The position numbers were made by a program, and so were the translations under genes. Shown here piece by piece: positions 1 through 9,869 of a DNA stretch of 64,000 nucleotides; positions within the stretch are counted from its first letter, which is position 1; every line of letters starts with the position of its first letter. Source of the DNA: Francisella philomiragia subsp. philomiragia ATCC 25015. Its GTDB lineage: Bacteria > Pseudomonadota > Gammaproteobacteria > Francisellales > Francisellaceae. Under the pieces are notes generated by a model that searched no databases, was not told the origin of the DNA, and worked only from the letters and a program-made list of their open reading frames with translations. Location of the stretch: NCBI RefSeq assembly GCF_000156715.1, contig NZ_DS999316.1:531956-595955 (forward strand), in the 5' to 3' direction.

Positions 1-1474
1 ATGTAGTATTAAGCTTCTCTGTTGTTGAATTACTAAACCTTATGCTACTAAGATTTGCCCTTGGAGAACTTTCAATAGCTGTTAAGACTGTAGATTCTTG
101 TAAATCTAGAGGCTCCTGTAATATTTTTACAATCTGTCGAGCATAGGCTTTGATTTGCTCAGTTTTTGATGAAAAATCATGCTCATAGTTGATATATTCA
201 AACATTTTATAAGCTATAGACATTCTCTTTTGCTCTTCGAGAAATATATAAGCTAATTGATGTTCTATATTTTTGCTCAATTTCTCATCATTACCAAACT
301 CTAAAGATTTCCATTGGTTCAATAGAATATTCATCCTTTTAAGCCGAGTTTTTACTATACTCACTCTTTGGTAAAATCTATTTTTATTTTGCTGTATTAG
401 CTTTTTGATTTCTTTAGGCTGATTTTTTGTAGATAGCTGTTTTATTGATTGCTCTAATTGATTTAGATTGTTTGTTATATCTGGAGCTGTATCAACAACT
501 TCTATCAAATCTAAATCAGGCGCAACTTCAGATACAGCTAAATAACATTGTTTATAAATACCTAGAATATGATTATATTTTTCAAGAACTCCTGTTCTTA
601 ACTTCTCTATAGAATTAAATAAATAATCTTTTTTAGCATCTTCAAACTTAGAAACTGCTTTCAAATAATAAATTTTTCTACCTGATAGTAGCTCTATAAA
701 AAGAGTTATAACATTATTCGCATCTTCTAAATCAAATAGATTATACATCCCTGCACTATTATAAACTTTAGATAAAAAGCCAGCTTTTCTGTCAAGACCC
801 CTTTTTAGATCTGAATACTTGCCCACTAAAGCTTGCAAGAACTTCTCCTTTAAATCTTCAGGAATACTTTGACTAGTACTGATCTGTTTATAAAACTTTA
901 TTAACTTACGTTTGTTAGCTGGCGTATCAATAGGAAAACCATTATCACGATGTAAATATATAATCTCAGCAAATTCTGCCATTTCTTTATCAAAATGTAG
1001 CTCAAAAGCATAAAAGATTTCTTTACTTGTTGGATGAGATTTAGCAAGAATTTCATATGCAATTTTGTTGTCTCTTACTTGATCGGTTAAATTACTGAGA
1101 ACAATCTTTTTAGACAAATATAAACTTTGATATGACTCCTCAATTACAGATAGAAATTTATCTTGCATCTGTTCTTTATTACGATGCTTAATAGAATCAA
1201 AAACAATTTTGCTAATAAAACCCACTAACCCTACAAAGAAAACATAAAAAGAAAAATACGCAACTGTAACTAGTGGAACTTTTTGACCATGACTAAGGTA
1301 ATAGCCTAAAGTTATAGCTATAATTGTAACGGGTCCAGCTGCCCAAAGTATAGATAGTATCGCAGCTTTGATATCAGCACGATGAATCGATGATATCAAC
1401 TCACTAACATAAGTATCATTGTATGAGTTTCTACTCTTAAAAAGTGCTTTTACTTTGTTAACTTGTGACAGCAT
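1..1474 (-). CDS. Partial membrane/coiled-coil protein of unknown function
   Basis: An open frame starts with ATG at 1474 (reading MLSQVNKVKALF) and stays open to base 1, so the C-terminus lies outside the window. At least 490 residues are visible. Residues about 37-60 and 66-90 form two hydrophobic segments. The rest is highly charged, Lys/Glu-rich and probably helical, with long coiled-coil-like stretches. I do not recognise the family. The two N-terminal membrane spans with a large cytoplasmic helical domain would suit a membrane-anchored structural or regulatory protein, but that is inference. It is divergent from typA across about 280 bases. Confidence 0.75.
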   Translation of the reverse strand, partial: MLSQVNKVKALFKSRNSYNDTYVSELISSIHRADIKAAILSILWAAGPVTIIAITLGYYLSHGQKVPLVTVAYFSFYVFFVGLVGFISKIVFDSIKHRNKEQMQDKFLSVIEESYQSLYLSKKIVLSNLTDQVRDNKIAYEILAKSHPTSKEIFYAFELHFDKEMAEFAEIIYLHRDNGFPIDTPANKRKLIKFYKQISTSQSIPEDLKEKFLQALVGKYSDLKRGLDRKAGFLSKVYNSAGMYNLFDLEDANNVITLFIELLSGRKIYYLKAVSKFEDAKKDYLFNSIEKLRTGVLEKYNHILGIYKQCYLAVSEVAPDLDLIEVVDTAPDITNNLNQLEQSIKQLSTKNQPKEIKKLIQQNKNRFYQRVSIVKTRLKRMNILLNQWKSLEFGNDEKLSKNIEHQLAYIFLEEQKRMSIAYKMFEYINYEHDFSSKTEQIKAYARQIVKILQEPLDLQESTVLTAIESSPRANLSSIRFSNSTTEKLNTT

Positions 1475-1718
1475 ACTCCAACTACATTTATAAGTTATTA
1501 ATAAGTTCACTTTAAATTTTAACAAAATTATACTAATAACTCCAAATTAGCCATAATTTCAACTTGAGTACTAAACAACACAAAACTTTTTATTATTAAA
1601 GATTATTTGCTTTAATATATTTTTAGCACGATAATCTTCTATTGCGTAAATTAAAAATAGAAAACTACTTTCAAACCAAAGTATCTATTTTTTTAGGTAC
1701 TTTTACACCTTATTAGTC

Positions 1719-1724
1719 TATAAT
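1719..1724 (+). promoter_or_regulatory. Putative typA -10 element
   Basis: A perfect TATAAT lies 33 bases before the typA start. No good -35 sits at the usual distance. An imperfect inverted repeat (AAAGTATC at 1678-1685, GGTACTTT at 1696-1703) lies where the -35 would be and could be an operator or chance. Confidence 0.4.
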
Positions 1725-1756
1725 TGTTGGTGATTTTATAAAAATAGGTATCCCTA

Positions 1757-3574
1757 ATGATTGAAAATTTAAGAAATATTGCAATTATTGCGCACGTTGA
1801 CCATGGTAAAACAACATTGGTTGATAAATTACTACAACAATCAGGAACACTTAAAAACCGTGGACCTGAAGTTGAAAGAGTTATGGACTCTAACGATATT
1901 GAAAAAGAAAGAGGAATCACAATCCTTGCAAAAAATACTGCTTTAAAATGGAATGACTATAGAATTAATATCGTAGACACTCCAGGACATGCTGACTTTG
2001 GTGGTGAAGTTGAACGTGTACTATCAATGGTTGACTCTGTACTACTACTAGTTGATGCTGTTGATGGGCCTATGCCTCAAACAAGATTTGTAACAGAAAA
2101 AGCTTTTGCTCAAGGTCTAAAACCTATCGTAGTCATCAATAAAATTGATAGAGATGGTGCTCGTCCTGATTGGGTTGTTGATCAAGTATTTGACCTTTTT
2201 GACAGATTAGGTGCAACTGATGAGCAATTAGACTTCCCTATTATCTATGCTTCTGCAATTAATGGTTGGGCAACTAATGATCTTGATCAGAAAAAAGAAG
2301 ATATGACAGATCTTTTCAAGGCTGTTATAGAGAACGTTGAACATCCGGCTGTAGACGAAGATGGACCATTCCAAATGCAGATATCATCTTTAGATTATTC
2401 TAGCTTCACAGGAACTATTGGTATTGGTCGTATACAAAGAGGACGTATCAAGACAAATACTCCTGTAACTATCGTGAATGCTAAAGGTGAAAAAAGAAAT
2501 GGTCGTGTACTGCAAATATTAGGCTATCTTGGTTTAGAAAGAAATGAAGTACCAGAAGCTAGCGCTGGAGATATAGTTTGTGTAACAGGTATGGAAGGAC
2601 TAAAGATCTCTGATACTCTATGTAATCCTGATCATGTCGAAGCATTACCTGCTCTTTCTGTTGATGAGCCTACTATAAGCATGACTTTCCAAGTAAACAA
2701 CTCTCCTTTTGCAGGTAAAGAAGGTAAATTTGTAACATCTAGACAAATCAAAGATAGACTAGAAAAAGAGTTAATCCACAACGTAGCATTAAGAGTTGAA
2801 CAATTAGATGATCCTGATAAGTTCAAAGTTTCAGGTCGTGGGGAACTTCATCTTTCTATTTTACTAGAGAATATGCGTCGTGAAGGTTATGAAATTGCTG
2901 TATCTCGTCCGCATGTAATTTTTAAAGATGTTGATGGTGAAAAGCATGAGCCATATGAACAAGCTATTATAGATATTGAAGAAGAACATCAAGGTACTGT
3001 AATGGAGCGCATGGGCTTACGTCAAGGTGAGCTTAAAAATATGGAGCCAGATGGAAAAGGTCGAGTAAAACTTGAGTTTATTATTCCATCGCGTGGTTTG
3101 ATAGGTTTCTATACAGAGTTCCTAACTATTACATCTGGATCAGGTATACTAAACAAAGTGTTCGATCATTACGGACCAATGAAGAAACAAACTCTAGAAA
3201 CTCGCCAAAATGGTACTCTAGTTTCTATGGTACCTGGTAAAGCATTAGCATATGCTCTTTGGAATCTTCAAGAGCGTGGTAAAATGTTTATCGGTCACGG
3301 TACTGAAGTTTATGAAGGTATGATTATAGGTATTCATAGTAGAGATAACGATTTGGCTGTAAACCCTTGTAAAGGTAAGCAGCTAACTAACGTTCGTGCT
3401 TCTGGTAAAGATGATGCTCTTACTCTAGTTACTCCAATTAAATTGACTCTTGAATATGCTCTTGAGTTTATCGAAGATGATGAACTTGTAGAAATTACTC
3501 CAGTGTCTATTAGATTAAGAAAAAAACATCTAACAGAATCTGATCGTAAAAAAGCATCTCGTGGTGCGCTTTAA
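1757..3574 (+). CDS. typA: Ribosome-associated GTPase TypA/BipA
   Basis: This 605-residue protein is a translational GTPase of the EF-G family that binds 70S ribosomes and supports ribosome assembly and stress or cold growth. The G1 P-loop AHVDHGKTT is at residues 12-20, the G3 DTPGH at 74-78 and the G4 NKID at 128-131. The rest follows the TypA layout: domain II, EF-G-like domains III and V, and the TypA-specific C-terminal domain (around the [14 protein letters not shown] segment). Length matches the family (about 605-610). It appears monocistronic, with a short leader containing a TATAAT box. Family assignment is firm; the stress role is known from enteric homologues. Confidence 0.97.
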   Translation: MIENLRNIAIIAHVDHGKTTLVDKLLQQSGTLKNRGPEVERVMDSNDIEKERGITILAKNTALKWNDYRINIVDTPGHADFGGEVERVLSMVDSVLLLVDAVDGPMPQTRFVTEKAFAQGLKPIVVINKIDRDGARPDWVVDQVFDLFDRLGATDEQLDFPIIYASAINGWATNDLDQKKEDMTDLFKAVIENVEHPAVDEDGPFQMQISSLDYSSFTGTIGIGRIQRGRIKTNTPVTIVNAKGEKRNGRVLQILGYLGLERNEVPEASAGDIVCVTGMEGLKISDTLCNPDHVEALPALSVDEPTISMTFQVNNSPFAGKEGKFVTSRQIKDRLEKELIHNVALRVEQLDDPDKFKVSGRGELHLSILLENMRREGYEIAVSRPHVIFKDVDGEKHEPYEQAIIDIEEEHQGTVMERMGLRQGELKNMEPDGKGRVKLEFIIPSRGLIGFYTEFLTITSGSGILNKVFDHYGPMKKQTLETRQNGTLVSMVPGKALAYALWNLQERGKMFIGHGTEVYEGMIIGIHSRDNDLAVNPCKGKQLTNVRASGKDDALTLVTPIKLTLEYALEFIEDDELVEITPVSIRLRKKHLTESDRKKASRGAL

Positions 3575-3645
3575 TTAAATACATTCTTTCAAACTAATTC
3601 TTTTCTTACTTTTTATCTAAAGCTCTTATTCATAAGGAATTTAAT

Positions 3646-4458
3646 ATGCAAAGATTAAAAAATAAAGTCGCACTAATAACAGGCTCCGCTAGAGGAATAG
3701 GTAAGGCAACTGCTGAACTCTTTTCAAATGAGGGAGCAACTGTGATTGTTTCAGATATAAACGACAGTTTAGGTAATCAAACGGTTAAAGATATTAACTC
3801 ATCAAATTGTGAATATAAACACTTAGATGTTAGTATTGAAGGTAATTGGATAGAAGTTACTAACTATATTGAATCAAAGTTTGGCAGATTAGATATTTTA
3901 ATTAATAATGCAGGTATTACCGGCTTTATTGAAAGTGCAGGTCCTCATAACCCTGAGGATTTAGATATGGATTCTTGGCAAAAGGTTCATTCTATAAATT
4001 CTAATGGTGTAGCCTTAGGATGTAAATATGCTATCAAAATTATGAAAGAAAATGGCGGCAGTATAATCAATATTTCTTCCCGTTCTGGACTTGTAGGAAT
4101 ACCTCAAGCTGTTGCATATGCTTCGAGTAAAGCATCTGTAAGAAATCATACAAAATCTGTTGCCTTATACTGTGCAGATATGGGATATAACATTAGATGT
4201 AACTCTATTCATCCTGGTGCAATATTGACGCCAATGTGGGATGAGATGCTACCAAAAGATAAGGATCAAAAACAAGCAGCTATTAAAACTATTGCTCAGG
4301 ATATACCTTTGAAGAAAATGGGTGAGGCAAAAGATGTTGCTTATGCAGCTTTATATCTAGCATCTGATGAATCAAAATATGTCACAGGGATTGAACTAAA
4401 TGTAGATGGTGGAATACTTGCAGGAAGCTCTGCTGCACCAAGAGATATAAAGGAATAA
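3646..4458 (+). CDS. SDR-family NAD(P)-dependent oxidoreductase
   Basis: This is a 270-residue classical short-chain dehydrogenase. The cofactor motif TGSARGIG is at residues 12-19 and the structural NNAG at 87-90. The catalytic Tyr158 and Lys162 lie in YASSK, with Ser144/145 upstream. Asp37 after the second strand (VSDIND) favours NAD(H) over NADP(H). The C-terminal LNVDGG motif is typical. Overall it resembles alcohol or hydroxysteroid dehydrogenases of the cyclopentanol dehydrogenase type, but the substrate cannot be read from sequence. A good RBS (AAGGAA) precedes the ATG. It lies 71 bases after typA and converges with ggt. Confidence 0.88.
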   Translation: MQRLKNKVALITGSARGIGKATAELFSNEGATVIVSDINDSLGNQTVKDINSSNCEYKHLDVSIEGNWIEVTNYIESKFGRLDILINNAGITGFIESAGPHNPEDLDMDSWQKVHSINSNGVALGCKYAIKIMKENGGSIINISSRSGLVGIPQAVAYASSKASVRNHTKSVALYCADMGYNIRCNSIHPGAILTPMWDEMLPKDKDQKQAAIKTIAQDIPLKKMGEAKDVAYAALYLASDESKYVTGIELNVDGGILAGSSAAPRDIKE

Positions 4459-4479
4459 GAAAAAATAACTTGATATAAA

Positions 4480-6225
4480 TCAATAGCCTATAGCTAAAGC
4501 ATTACCTCTACGTGGATCTGCTGCACCATAGACATACTGTCCATCAGACATTACAGACTCTGCAGCACCCATAGCAGCATAAGGAGTTACGGTGTTACCC
4601 ATTTTCTTAAGTAGATTGATAGTATCCACAGATATACCCTGCTCTACACCAATCTCTTCTGGCCATAATTGACTATGCATACGAGGATTGTTAACTGCTG
4701 ATTGTAGATTCATATTATAGTCTATGATATTTAAAATCACCTGTAATGTTGTTGTAATAATACGACTTCCACCTGGTGAACCTGTAGCTAAAAACGGCTT
4801 ACCATCTTTATCAAGAACAATTGTTGGAGTCATTGAGCTTAATGGTCGTTTATTGGGAGCAACTGTATTAGCTTCACCTTGAACTAAACCAAACACATTT
4901 GCCACGCCTACTTTTGCTGCAAAATCATCCATTTCGTTATTTAACAAGATACCAGTTCCTGGTACAACAATACCATTCCCATAAGAATAATTAAGCGTAT
5001 AAGTATTTGATACCATATTGCCATCTTTATCAACTACACTAAACTGAGTAGTCTGAAGTTTTTCACGATCTTCTGGATCAACTGTGCTTATATCTTTACT
5101 TGGAATATGCTTATCTGTAGTGATTTTTTGAGCAATCTGTTTTGCATATTTTTTAGACAAGAATTTAGCCAAATCCATCTTAACAAAATCAGGATCTCCT
5201 AAATCAGAATTTCTATCATTATAAGCATAGCTCATTGCATTACTCATAAGATTGATGGTTTTAGCACTATTGTTACCATAATCAGCTAATGGGAAATTCT
5301 CAAGAATATTTAATAACTCTATCAGAATTACACCGCCTGAGCTTGGTGGCGGCATAGAATATATTGTATAACCTCGATATGTCCCTTTAAGTGGCTTCAT
5401 CTCTTCTACATTATAATTTTTCAAATCTTGTAATGTTATTAGACCACCATTTTTAGCCATACTATCTGCTATCTTTTGCGCGATCTCTCCTTCATAAAAA
5501 GCTTTTTTACCTTGTTTTGCTATTAGCTTAAGACTATTAGCAAGTTCAGGCTGTTTTAAGATTTCTCCAACAGCATAAGCAGAACCATCTTTATGATAAA
5601 AAATCTTCATAGCCTCCGGTGATTTTTGTAACCATGGTTTTGCAGTTATAAGCGACTGATTTAGGTCATAGCTAACTGGAATTCCATCTTCAGCAAGCTT
5701 GATAGCTGGAGCAATAACTTGTGATAATTTCAATTTACCATATTTTTGTTGCGCATCAACTAAACCTGCTACAGTACCTGGCACACCTGAAGCACTGTAT
5801 GAACCAGAAACTTTAGCATAATCGACATCTCCTTTATCGTTTAAGAACATATCTTTAGATGCTTTTGCAGGAGCTTTTTCACGGTAGTTTATTGCTATAT
5901 TCTTATTGCCATCTTGTAAATGGACAATCATAAAACCACCACCGCCGATATTTCCAGCTCTAGGTAATGTAACAGCCAAAGCAAAGCCAACTGCAACAGC
6001 TGCATCTACAGCATTACCGCCTTGTTTTAATATATCTAAACCGACTTGACTTGCTAAAGCCTCTTGAGAGGAAACCATACCATGAGTTGCAACAACTGGT
6101 TGAGCAATTTGCATCTCTTCCTGGATAGGGATGAAATCATAACCTGTTGGTATTGGAGCAGCAACCAAAGCTAAATTTGGTAAAAAAATTACCAAACACA
6201 TTAAACTTACAAATAGTTTTTTCAC
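4480..6225 (-). CDS. ggt: Gamma-glutamyltranspeptidase precursor
   Basis: This 581-residue periplasmic Ntn-hydrolase cleaves gamma-glutamyl bonds of glutathione and feeds cysteine and glutamate to the cell; in Francisella it is known to allow use of host glutathione. A signal peptide occupies about residues 1-22. The autocleavage site is before Thr392, in the TTQFSVVD segment that becomes the N-terminus of the small subunit. The substrate-binding PLSSMTPTIV segment and the GSPGGSRI glycine loop are present. Length matches E. coli Ggt (580). The start is GTG, with TGAGG about 8 bases upstream. It is convergent with the SDR gene. Confidence 0.95.
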   Translation of the reverse strand: MKKLFVSLMCLVIFLPNLALVAAPIPTGYDFIPIQEEMQIAQPVVATHGMVSSQEALASQVGLDILKQGGNAVDAAVAVGFALAVTLPRAGNIGGGGFMIVHLQDGNKNIAINYREKAPAKASKDMFLNDKGDVDYAKVSGSYSASGVPGTVAGLVDAQQKYGKLKLSQVIAPAIKLAEDGIPVSYDLNQSLITAKPWLQKSPEAMKIFYHKDGSAYAVGEILKQPELANSLKLIAKQGKKAFYEGEIAQKIADSMAKNGGLITLQDLKNYNVEEMKPLKGTYRGYTIYSMPPPSSGGVILIELLNILENFPLADYGNNSAKTINLMSNAMSYAYNDRNSDLGDPDFVKMDLAKFLSKKYAKQIAQKITTDKHIPSKDISTVDPEDREKLQTTQFSVVDKDGNMVSNTYTLNYSYGNGIVVPGTGILLNNEMDDFAAKVGVANVFGLVQGEANTVAPNKRPLSSMTPTIVLDKDGKPFLATGSPGGSRIITTTLQVILNIIDYNMNLQSAVNNPRMHSQLWPEEIGVEQGISVDTINLLKKMGNTVTPYAAMGAAESVMSDGQYVYGAADPRRGNALAIGY

Positions 6226-6346
6226 TAATAAACCTCAGTAATTATTTTTCAAACATAATACATATAAGATAACAAAAAACGATATTTTAAAAAAACCTTT
6301 TAAGCTAAACAAAAGATATTTTTTTAAGACTTATGTATAACTTAGA

Positions 6347-7264
6347 CTAGACTTCAGCAGCTTTATTTACACTAGTAAGGCTACTTTTTAGGACTGGTGG
6401 AGTATCTTGAGATGCCTTAACAAAACTCTCATCACTATAGGCAACCTCTGATTTAGCATTAGTGTTGTTGATACCCAAAACGCTTAATATTGCTTTATCA
6501 TTTTGAGATCCATCAAGTGAAGGATCTTTTTGTTTGAGAACTTTTGCCATACCATAATCATAATTTTGGATATACGCGTTTCTCATAGCTGTATATGGGT
6601 CTACCGATACTTCTTCTAAATTTGAATATGCTGGCAGATATGAAACACCCTGATTTGTATAGTATAAGCCATAGACACTGTAGTTTACAGCATATGCTGT
6701 AAATGTACCTACTCCTGGAGCTAAAAACAAATACGAAAGTGGATTAAACATAGCATCAACACCATCACTAACTCCCTCTATAGTACCTGGTCCAAAAATT
6801 GGCCAAACAATATATGGTGAAGCATATCCTTTTTTATATACTCCCCACTTATGGAGAGTAACTGCAAAATCTTGATGATATCTCATCGGCAACCCAAACC
6901 TACTACCAGCCACATCAAAAATACCTACCACTCCAAGTGTCGTATTTTCCAAAAATCTCATACTATCATCTCCAGCATAACTCCACTCGCCTTGAAAAAG
7001 ATCATTAGCTACTCGACTGGGCTCAAAAAGATTTTGAAAAAAATTGAATATACCTGTTTGTGCTGCTTCTGGCATAATGAAATTATAGGCTTTTGCTACA
7101 GGTGTCAGATCCTCATATAATTCATTATTCCAATGAAACATCTTACGATTATAGTTTTCATAAGGATCTCTATCATTAACTGGTGTCTCCCATTTAATTG
7201 AACAACCTGATAATGCTATGATAGTGGCGAGTAACAAAATACTCTTTTTTATTTTTAATTTCAT
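6347..7264 (-). CDS. mlaA: MlaA (VacJ) family outer-membrane lipoprotein
   Basis: This 305-residue lipoprotein has a lipobox ending LSG|C with the acylated Cys at residue 21. The body has the MlaA hallmarks: the DPYENYNRKMFHWN start, a PEAAQTGIFNFFQN segment and an IVWPIFGPGT motif. MlaA removes mislocalised phospholipids from the outer leaflet and passes them to the periplasmic MlaC and inner-membrane MlaFEDB. The C-terminal 60 residues (after about 245) are an extension of low complexity compared with the enteric protein. No other mla gene is in the window. Confidence 0.93.
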   Translation of the reverse strand: MKLKIKKSILLLATIIALSGCSIKWETPVNDRDPYENYNRKMFHWNNELYEDLTPVAKAYNFIMPEAAQTGIFNFFQNLFEPSRVANDLFQGEWSYAGDDSMRFLENTTLGVVGIFDVAGSRFGLPMRYHQDFAVTLHKWGVYKKGYASPYIVWPIFGPGTIEGVSDGVDAMFNPLSYLFLAPGVGTFTAYAVNYSVYGLYYTNQGVSYLPAYSNLEEVSVDPYTAMRNAYIQNYDYGMAKVLKQKDPSLDGSQNDKAILSVLGINNTNAKSEVAYSDESFVKASQDTPPVLKSSLTSVNKAAEV

Positions 7265-7342
7265 GAACTTATTAAATTGATTTTAAAAAATCTCACAATT
7301 ATAGCCAATAATTGCTATATATAAATGGTCTGAAGTAATATT

Positions 7343-8557
7343 TTATGAAAATTTTATACCTTTCTTGAAGCTTCTAGTCCAAAAACGCTCTATAGCAAGT
7401 GCTTCTAATAATTTATCCGAGTATTTTTGATTTTGATTTGTTATGTATGCTGTGATAATCTGAGCCGCTAATAATGATGAACATAAACCTTTTGAGCCAA
7501 ATCCTGAAGATACATATAAACCTTGTTGATATTCAATCTTTGGCATTTTTGATTTTGGATAGCCTTTAGACAGAGGCTTATAAAAAACTTGTTCGAAACT
7601 ACTATAATCTGCCAACCTACCAACAAGTGGTAAATGATCAGAAGTTACACATCTCGTAGCTACTCTTGAGTTAACAATTTCAACATTGCAATTTTCATCA
7701 TCAAATATTTGCTTAATTTGATTAATATTAAAATTATTATCTTCTTGCCTTATATCTCCACTAGTATCATTATTATCTCGAAATGTTGCTCCGATAACTT
7801 GTAGATTATCTTTATAATTAGGGATTATATACCCTTTATCCATAATATTATTTGAGATATCAAAACATCTTTTAATAACTGTTAACTGACCTTGAGATGG
7901 GTATACTGGAATATTTTGTAGCAGAGAAATATTTTTAAATAATGGATATCCTCCAGCAAATACCACAATATCAAAATCTTCAGTAAAATTATTAAATTCT
8001 AATTGCCAAGTATTATTCTCTAATTTCTTAATATCCAAGAGCTCATTATCTAATTTTAATTTAGCACTTGATAATTTAAGCCATAGCTGACAAATACTTT
8101 TAGGTACCACAGATAAAGCATTAGGGTAATATACAGCTTTGTTAAGAGTATCTTTGCCAAGTAATTGCGAAAGCTCTTGATGAGATATTATTCTAGCTAA
8201 ATCATCAGCTATCTCTCTTTTTGTAAAAATCTTTTGATATCTATTTAGTTCTTTTTCATCACTTAATATTTGCAAGACACCCTGATTACAAATTTCGATA
8301 TCATTACGATACTGATTTATAAACTCTAATAATGTAATATATCCTAGTGTATGAAACTGATCTGAAAAATTGTTATCTGAAGTTAAATATGGTTCTAAAA
8401 TTCCCGCAAAGTTTCCAGAAGCTTCTGTTGCAATATCAGAGTTTTTATCAAATAAAGTTATATCAAAGTTAGGGGTTCTACTTAATTCATAAGCTAATGA
8501 ACACCCTGCTAGTCCAGCTCCTACAATAGCTATTTTTTTATTTAAAATCATTACCAT
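7343..8557 (-). CDS. FAD-dependent oxidoreductase resembling the MnmC C-terminal domain
   Basis: This 404-residue protein opens with an FAD-binding Rossmann motif (GAGLAG, residues 13-18). A DAO-type fold follows, with a TEASGNFAGILEP segment and a C-terminal GFGSKGL motif. These match the FAD half of bifunctional MnmC, which converts cmnm5s2U34 to nm5s2U34 in tRNA wobble position 34. The methyltransferase half is absent, as in organisms where the two activities are separate or only one is kept. mnmG, which makes the cmnm5 precursor, is elsewhere in this window. Start choice is uncertain: ATG at 8557 or at 8551. A general amino-acid oxidase is the alternative. Confidence 0.75.
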   Translation of the reverse strand: MVMILNKKIAIVGAGLAGCSLAYELSRTPNFDITLFDKNSDIATEASGNFAGILEPYLTSDNNFSDQFHTLGYITLLEFINQYRNDIEICNQGVLQILSDEKELNRYQKIFTKREIADDLARIISHQELSQLLGKDTLNKAVYYPNALSVVPKSICQLWLKLSSAKLKLDNELLDIKKLENNTWQLEFNNFTEDFDIVVFAGGYPLFKNISLLQNIPVYPSQGQLTVIKRCFDISNNIMDKGYIIPNYKDNLQVIGATFRDNNDTSGDIRQEDNNFNINQIKQIFDDENCNVEIVNSRVATRCVTSDHLPLVGRLADYSSFEQVFYKPLSKGYPKSKMPKIEYQQGLYVSSGFGSKGLCSSLLAAQIITAYITNQNQKYSDKLLEALAIERFWTRSFKKGIKFS

Positions 8558-8859
8558 TTTTCACAAAAAAAAAGTATCTCATATACTACTAGATAATGAT
8601 ATCTCTTTTTTCTATAATCTGTACACAAAAAATCCAAATCAAATTAAGACCTAGATAACTTTAGATCTTAATTTTCTTACTAACTTAGAAATAATTTGTA
8701 CAAATCATTATTTTTTGCAATTACAACTAAATTCACACTCTTTAGCTGGAGTTACAAAGAATTAAACTTAACAACAATTTACATTTTAAAACAATAAGTA
8801 ACATTAAAAGATGAATAATATATCCTAAATAACAGAAATCATTTAAATAAGGATTAAAA
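8558..8859. other. 302-base intergenic region with two inverted repeats
   Basis: This A+T-rich spacer lies between the MnmC-like gene (leftward) and the exported RIP-like gene (rightward), so it should hold two divergent promoters. A perfect 9-base inverted repeat (AAATTAAGA at 8641-8649, TCTTAATTT at 8666-8674) and a perfect 12-base palindrome ATTTGTACAAAT (8694-8705) lie inside. Either could be an operator. A TTTACA (8778-8783) and TAATAT (8816-8821) are present but not ideally spaced. I see no gene here. Confidence 0.5.
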
Positions 8860-9546
8860 ATGAAAAAAATTACTGGATTTATTATATGTATATCTACAGC
8901 AACCTCATTATATGCAAATAATCATTTTTGCGAAGTAAATAATCAGATGGAATTTAGAGAATTACATAGCTGTGCTTTGAATGCATATACCAATGAGAAT
9001 AATAATAAAGTAGAGGGAAATGAATCACTTATAATATATAATTCTGATACAAATATAGCCTTTAAATTTGATAATAGAGTTTACTTTAAAGAGGTTGGAA
9101 GAAAAACTGATGAAAACCTAGATTATGAAGATCTAGCAAGCTACGAATTCCATAAACTAACAAATGAAAACTATGCAAATGTTAGCGGAAAAAATAAAAA
9201 CTATACTAAAGAAACAATTATGAATAGTTTTATGGCAACAGGTTATTTTAATGGAGCCAATTTTAAATCTGAGTTTGCTGATGAGCACGTAAGAAGTATT
9301 GCATTACTGGCAGAAGCAATCAGATTTACATCCTACTATAAAGAACTTGTGTACAATGATGGAAGTGCTACTAAAAATCCATGGAGTCAGTCTTGGGAAG
9401 TACTTGCTCACAACTGGGCTAATATAACAAATAATACTTTCAATATTCCTGCTAGCGAATATCAAATAAGAGAGTGGGTAAGGAACAGAGCAACTGAGGA
9501 TCAAAGAAGTCGTTATATAAAACACTTTGCATCACCAATAATTTGA
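8860..9546 (+). CDS. Exported protein resembling ribosome-inactivating proteins (rRNA N-glycosylase A chain)
   Basis: This is a 228-residue protein with a clear signal peptide (cleavage expected after LYA, residue 19). The mature part lines up by eye with Shiga toxin A1 and ricin A. An ESLIIYNSDTNIAFKF strand is followed by VYF. NY at 104-105 fits ricin Tyr123 / Shiga Tyr114. The core IALLAEAIRF (147-156) places Glu152 and Arg155 on the catalytic Glu/Arg pair with the exact E-x-x-R spacing. SWEVLAHNW puts Trp179 on the conserved active-site Trp. The first stacking Tyr (ricin 80) would be Phe68 or Ala67, so it may be altered. Cys24 and Cys38 could form a disulfide. Family enzymes depurinate the sarcin-ricin loop of large rRNA. 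No B-subunit gene follows. The RBS AAGGAT is good. The assignment is from motif order and spacing only. Confidence 0.65.
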   Translation: MKKITGFIICISTATSLYANNHFCEVNNQMEFRELHSCALNAYTNENNNKVEGNESLIIYNSDTNIAFKFDNRVYFKEVGRKTDENLDYEDLASYEFHKLTNENYANVSGKNKNYTKETIMNSFMATGYFNGANFKSEFADEHVRSIALLAEAIRFTSYYKELVYNDGSATKNPWSQSWEVLAHNWANITNNTFNIPASEYQIREWVRNRATEDQRSRYIKHFASPII

Positions 9547-9563
9547 TGGCAGAAATTTGTACT

Positions 9564-9869
9564 TTACGCACCAAAACCTCTGATGCCTTCTCTTTTACGC
9601 TTTTGTTCTGCTCTTAGCATACGGGCTTGTTTTGGATCAATAGTTAGATTTCTGTATATTTCAACCCTATCTTTATCCTCAAGAACATGATCTAAATCGA
9701 CTATTTGTCCATAGATACCAACTTTAAGATTTTCGATATTGCCTAATTCAGAATAAGCATCTAAGATTTTTGACTGAATAATAGCTTCTCTAACAGTCAG
9801 AGAATCATCAGACTCAACATAAAAAGACTTCTGCTCATTAGGTAAAGCATAAATGACTTCTACTTTCAC
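9564..9869 (-). CDS. ratB: RnfH/RatB family ubiquitin-like-fold protein
   Basis: This small 101-residue protein of the RnfH (UPF0125) family has a beta-grasp fold. Visible hallmarks are the N-terminal KVEVIYALPNEQ strand, the KVGIYGQIVDLDHVLEDKDRVEIYR core, and the C-terminal LTIDPKQAR...KKR tail. Its ATG overlaps the last base of the upstream ratA stop, so the two are translationally coupled. The role is not settled; the name RatB comes from its fixed linkage with RatA. It converges with the RIP-like gene, 17 bases away. Confidence 0.9.
   Translation of the reverse strand: MKVEVIYALPNEQKSFYVESDDSLTVREAIIQSKILDAYSELGNIENLKVGIYGQIVDLDHVLEDKDRVEIYRNLTIDPKQARMLRAEQKRKREGIRGFGA

Noticed and set aside
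1678..1703. Inverted repeat before typA as a transcription terminator
   Set aside because: No run of T follows on either strand, and the stem is imperfect; it may be an operator or chance.
8860..9546. ADP-ribosyltransferase toxin as the identity of the exported protein
   Set aside because: The Arg/Ser-Thr-Ser/Glu-x-Glu pattern of those toxins is missing, while the E-x-x-R and Trp positions of RIP-type glycosylases are present.
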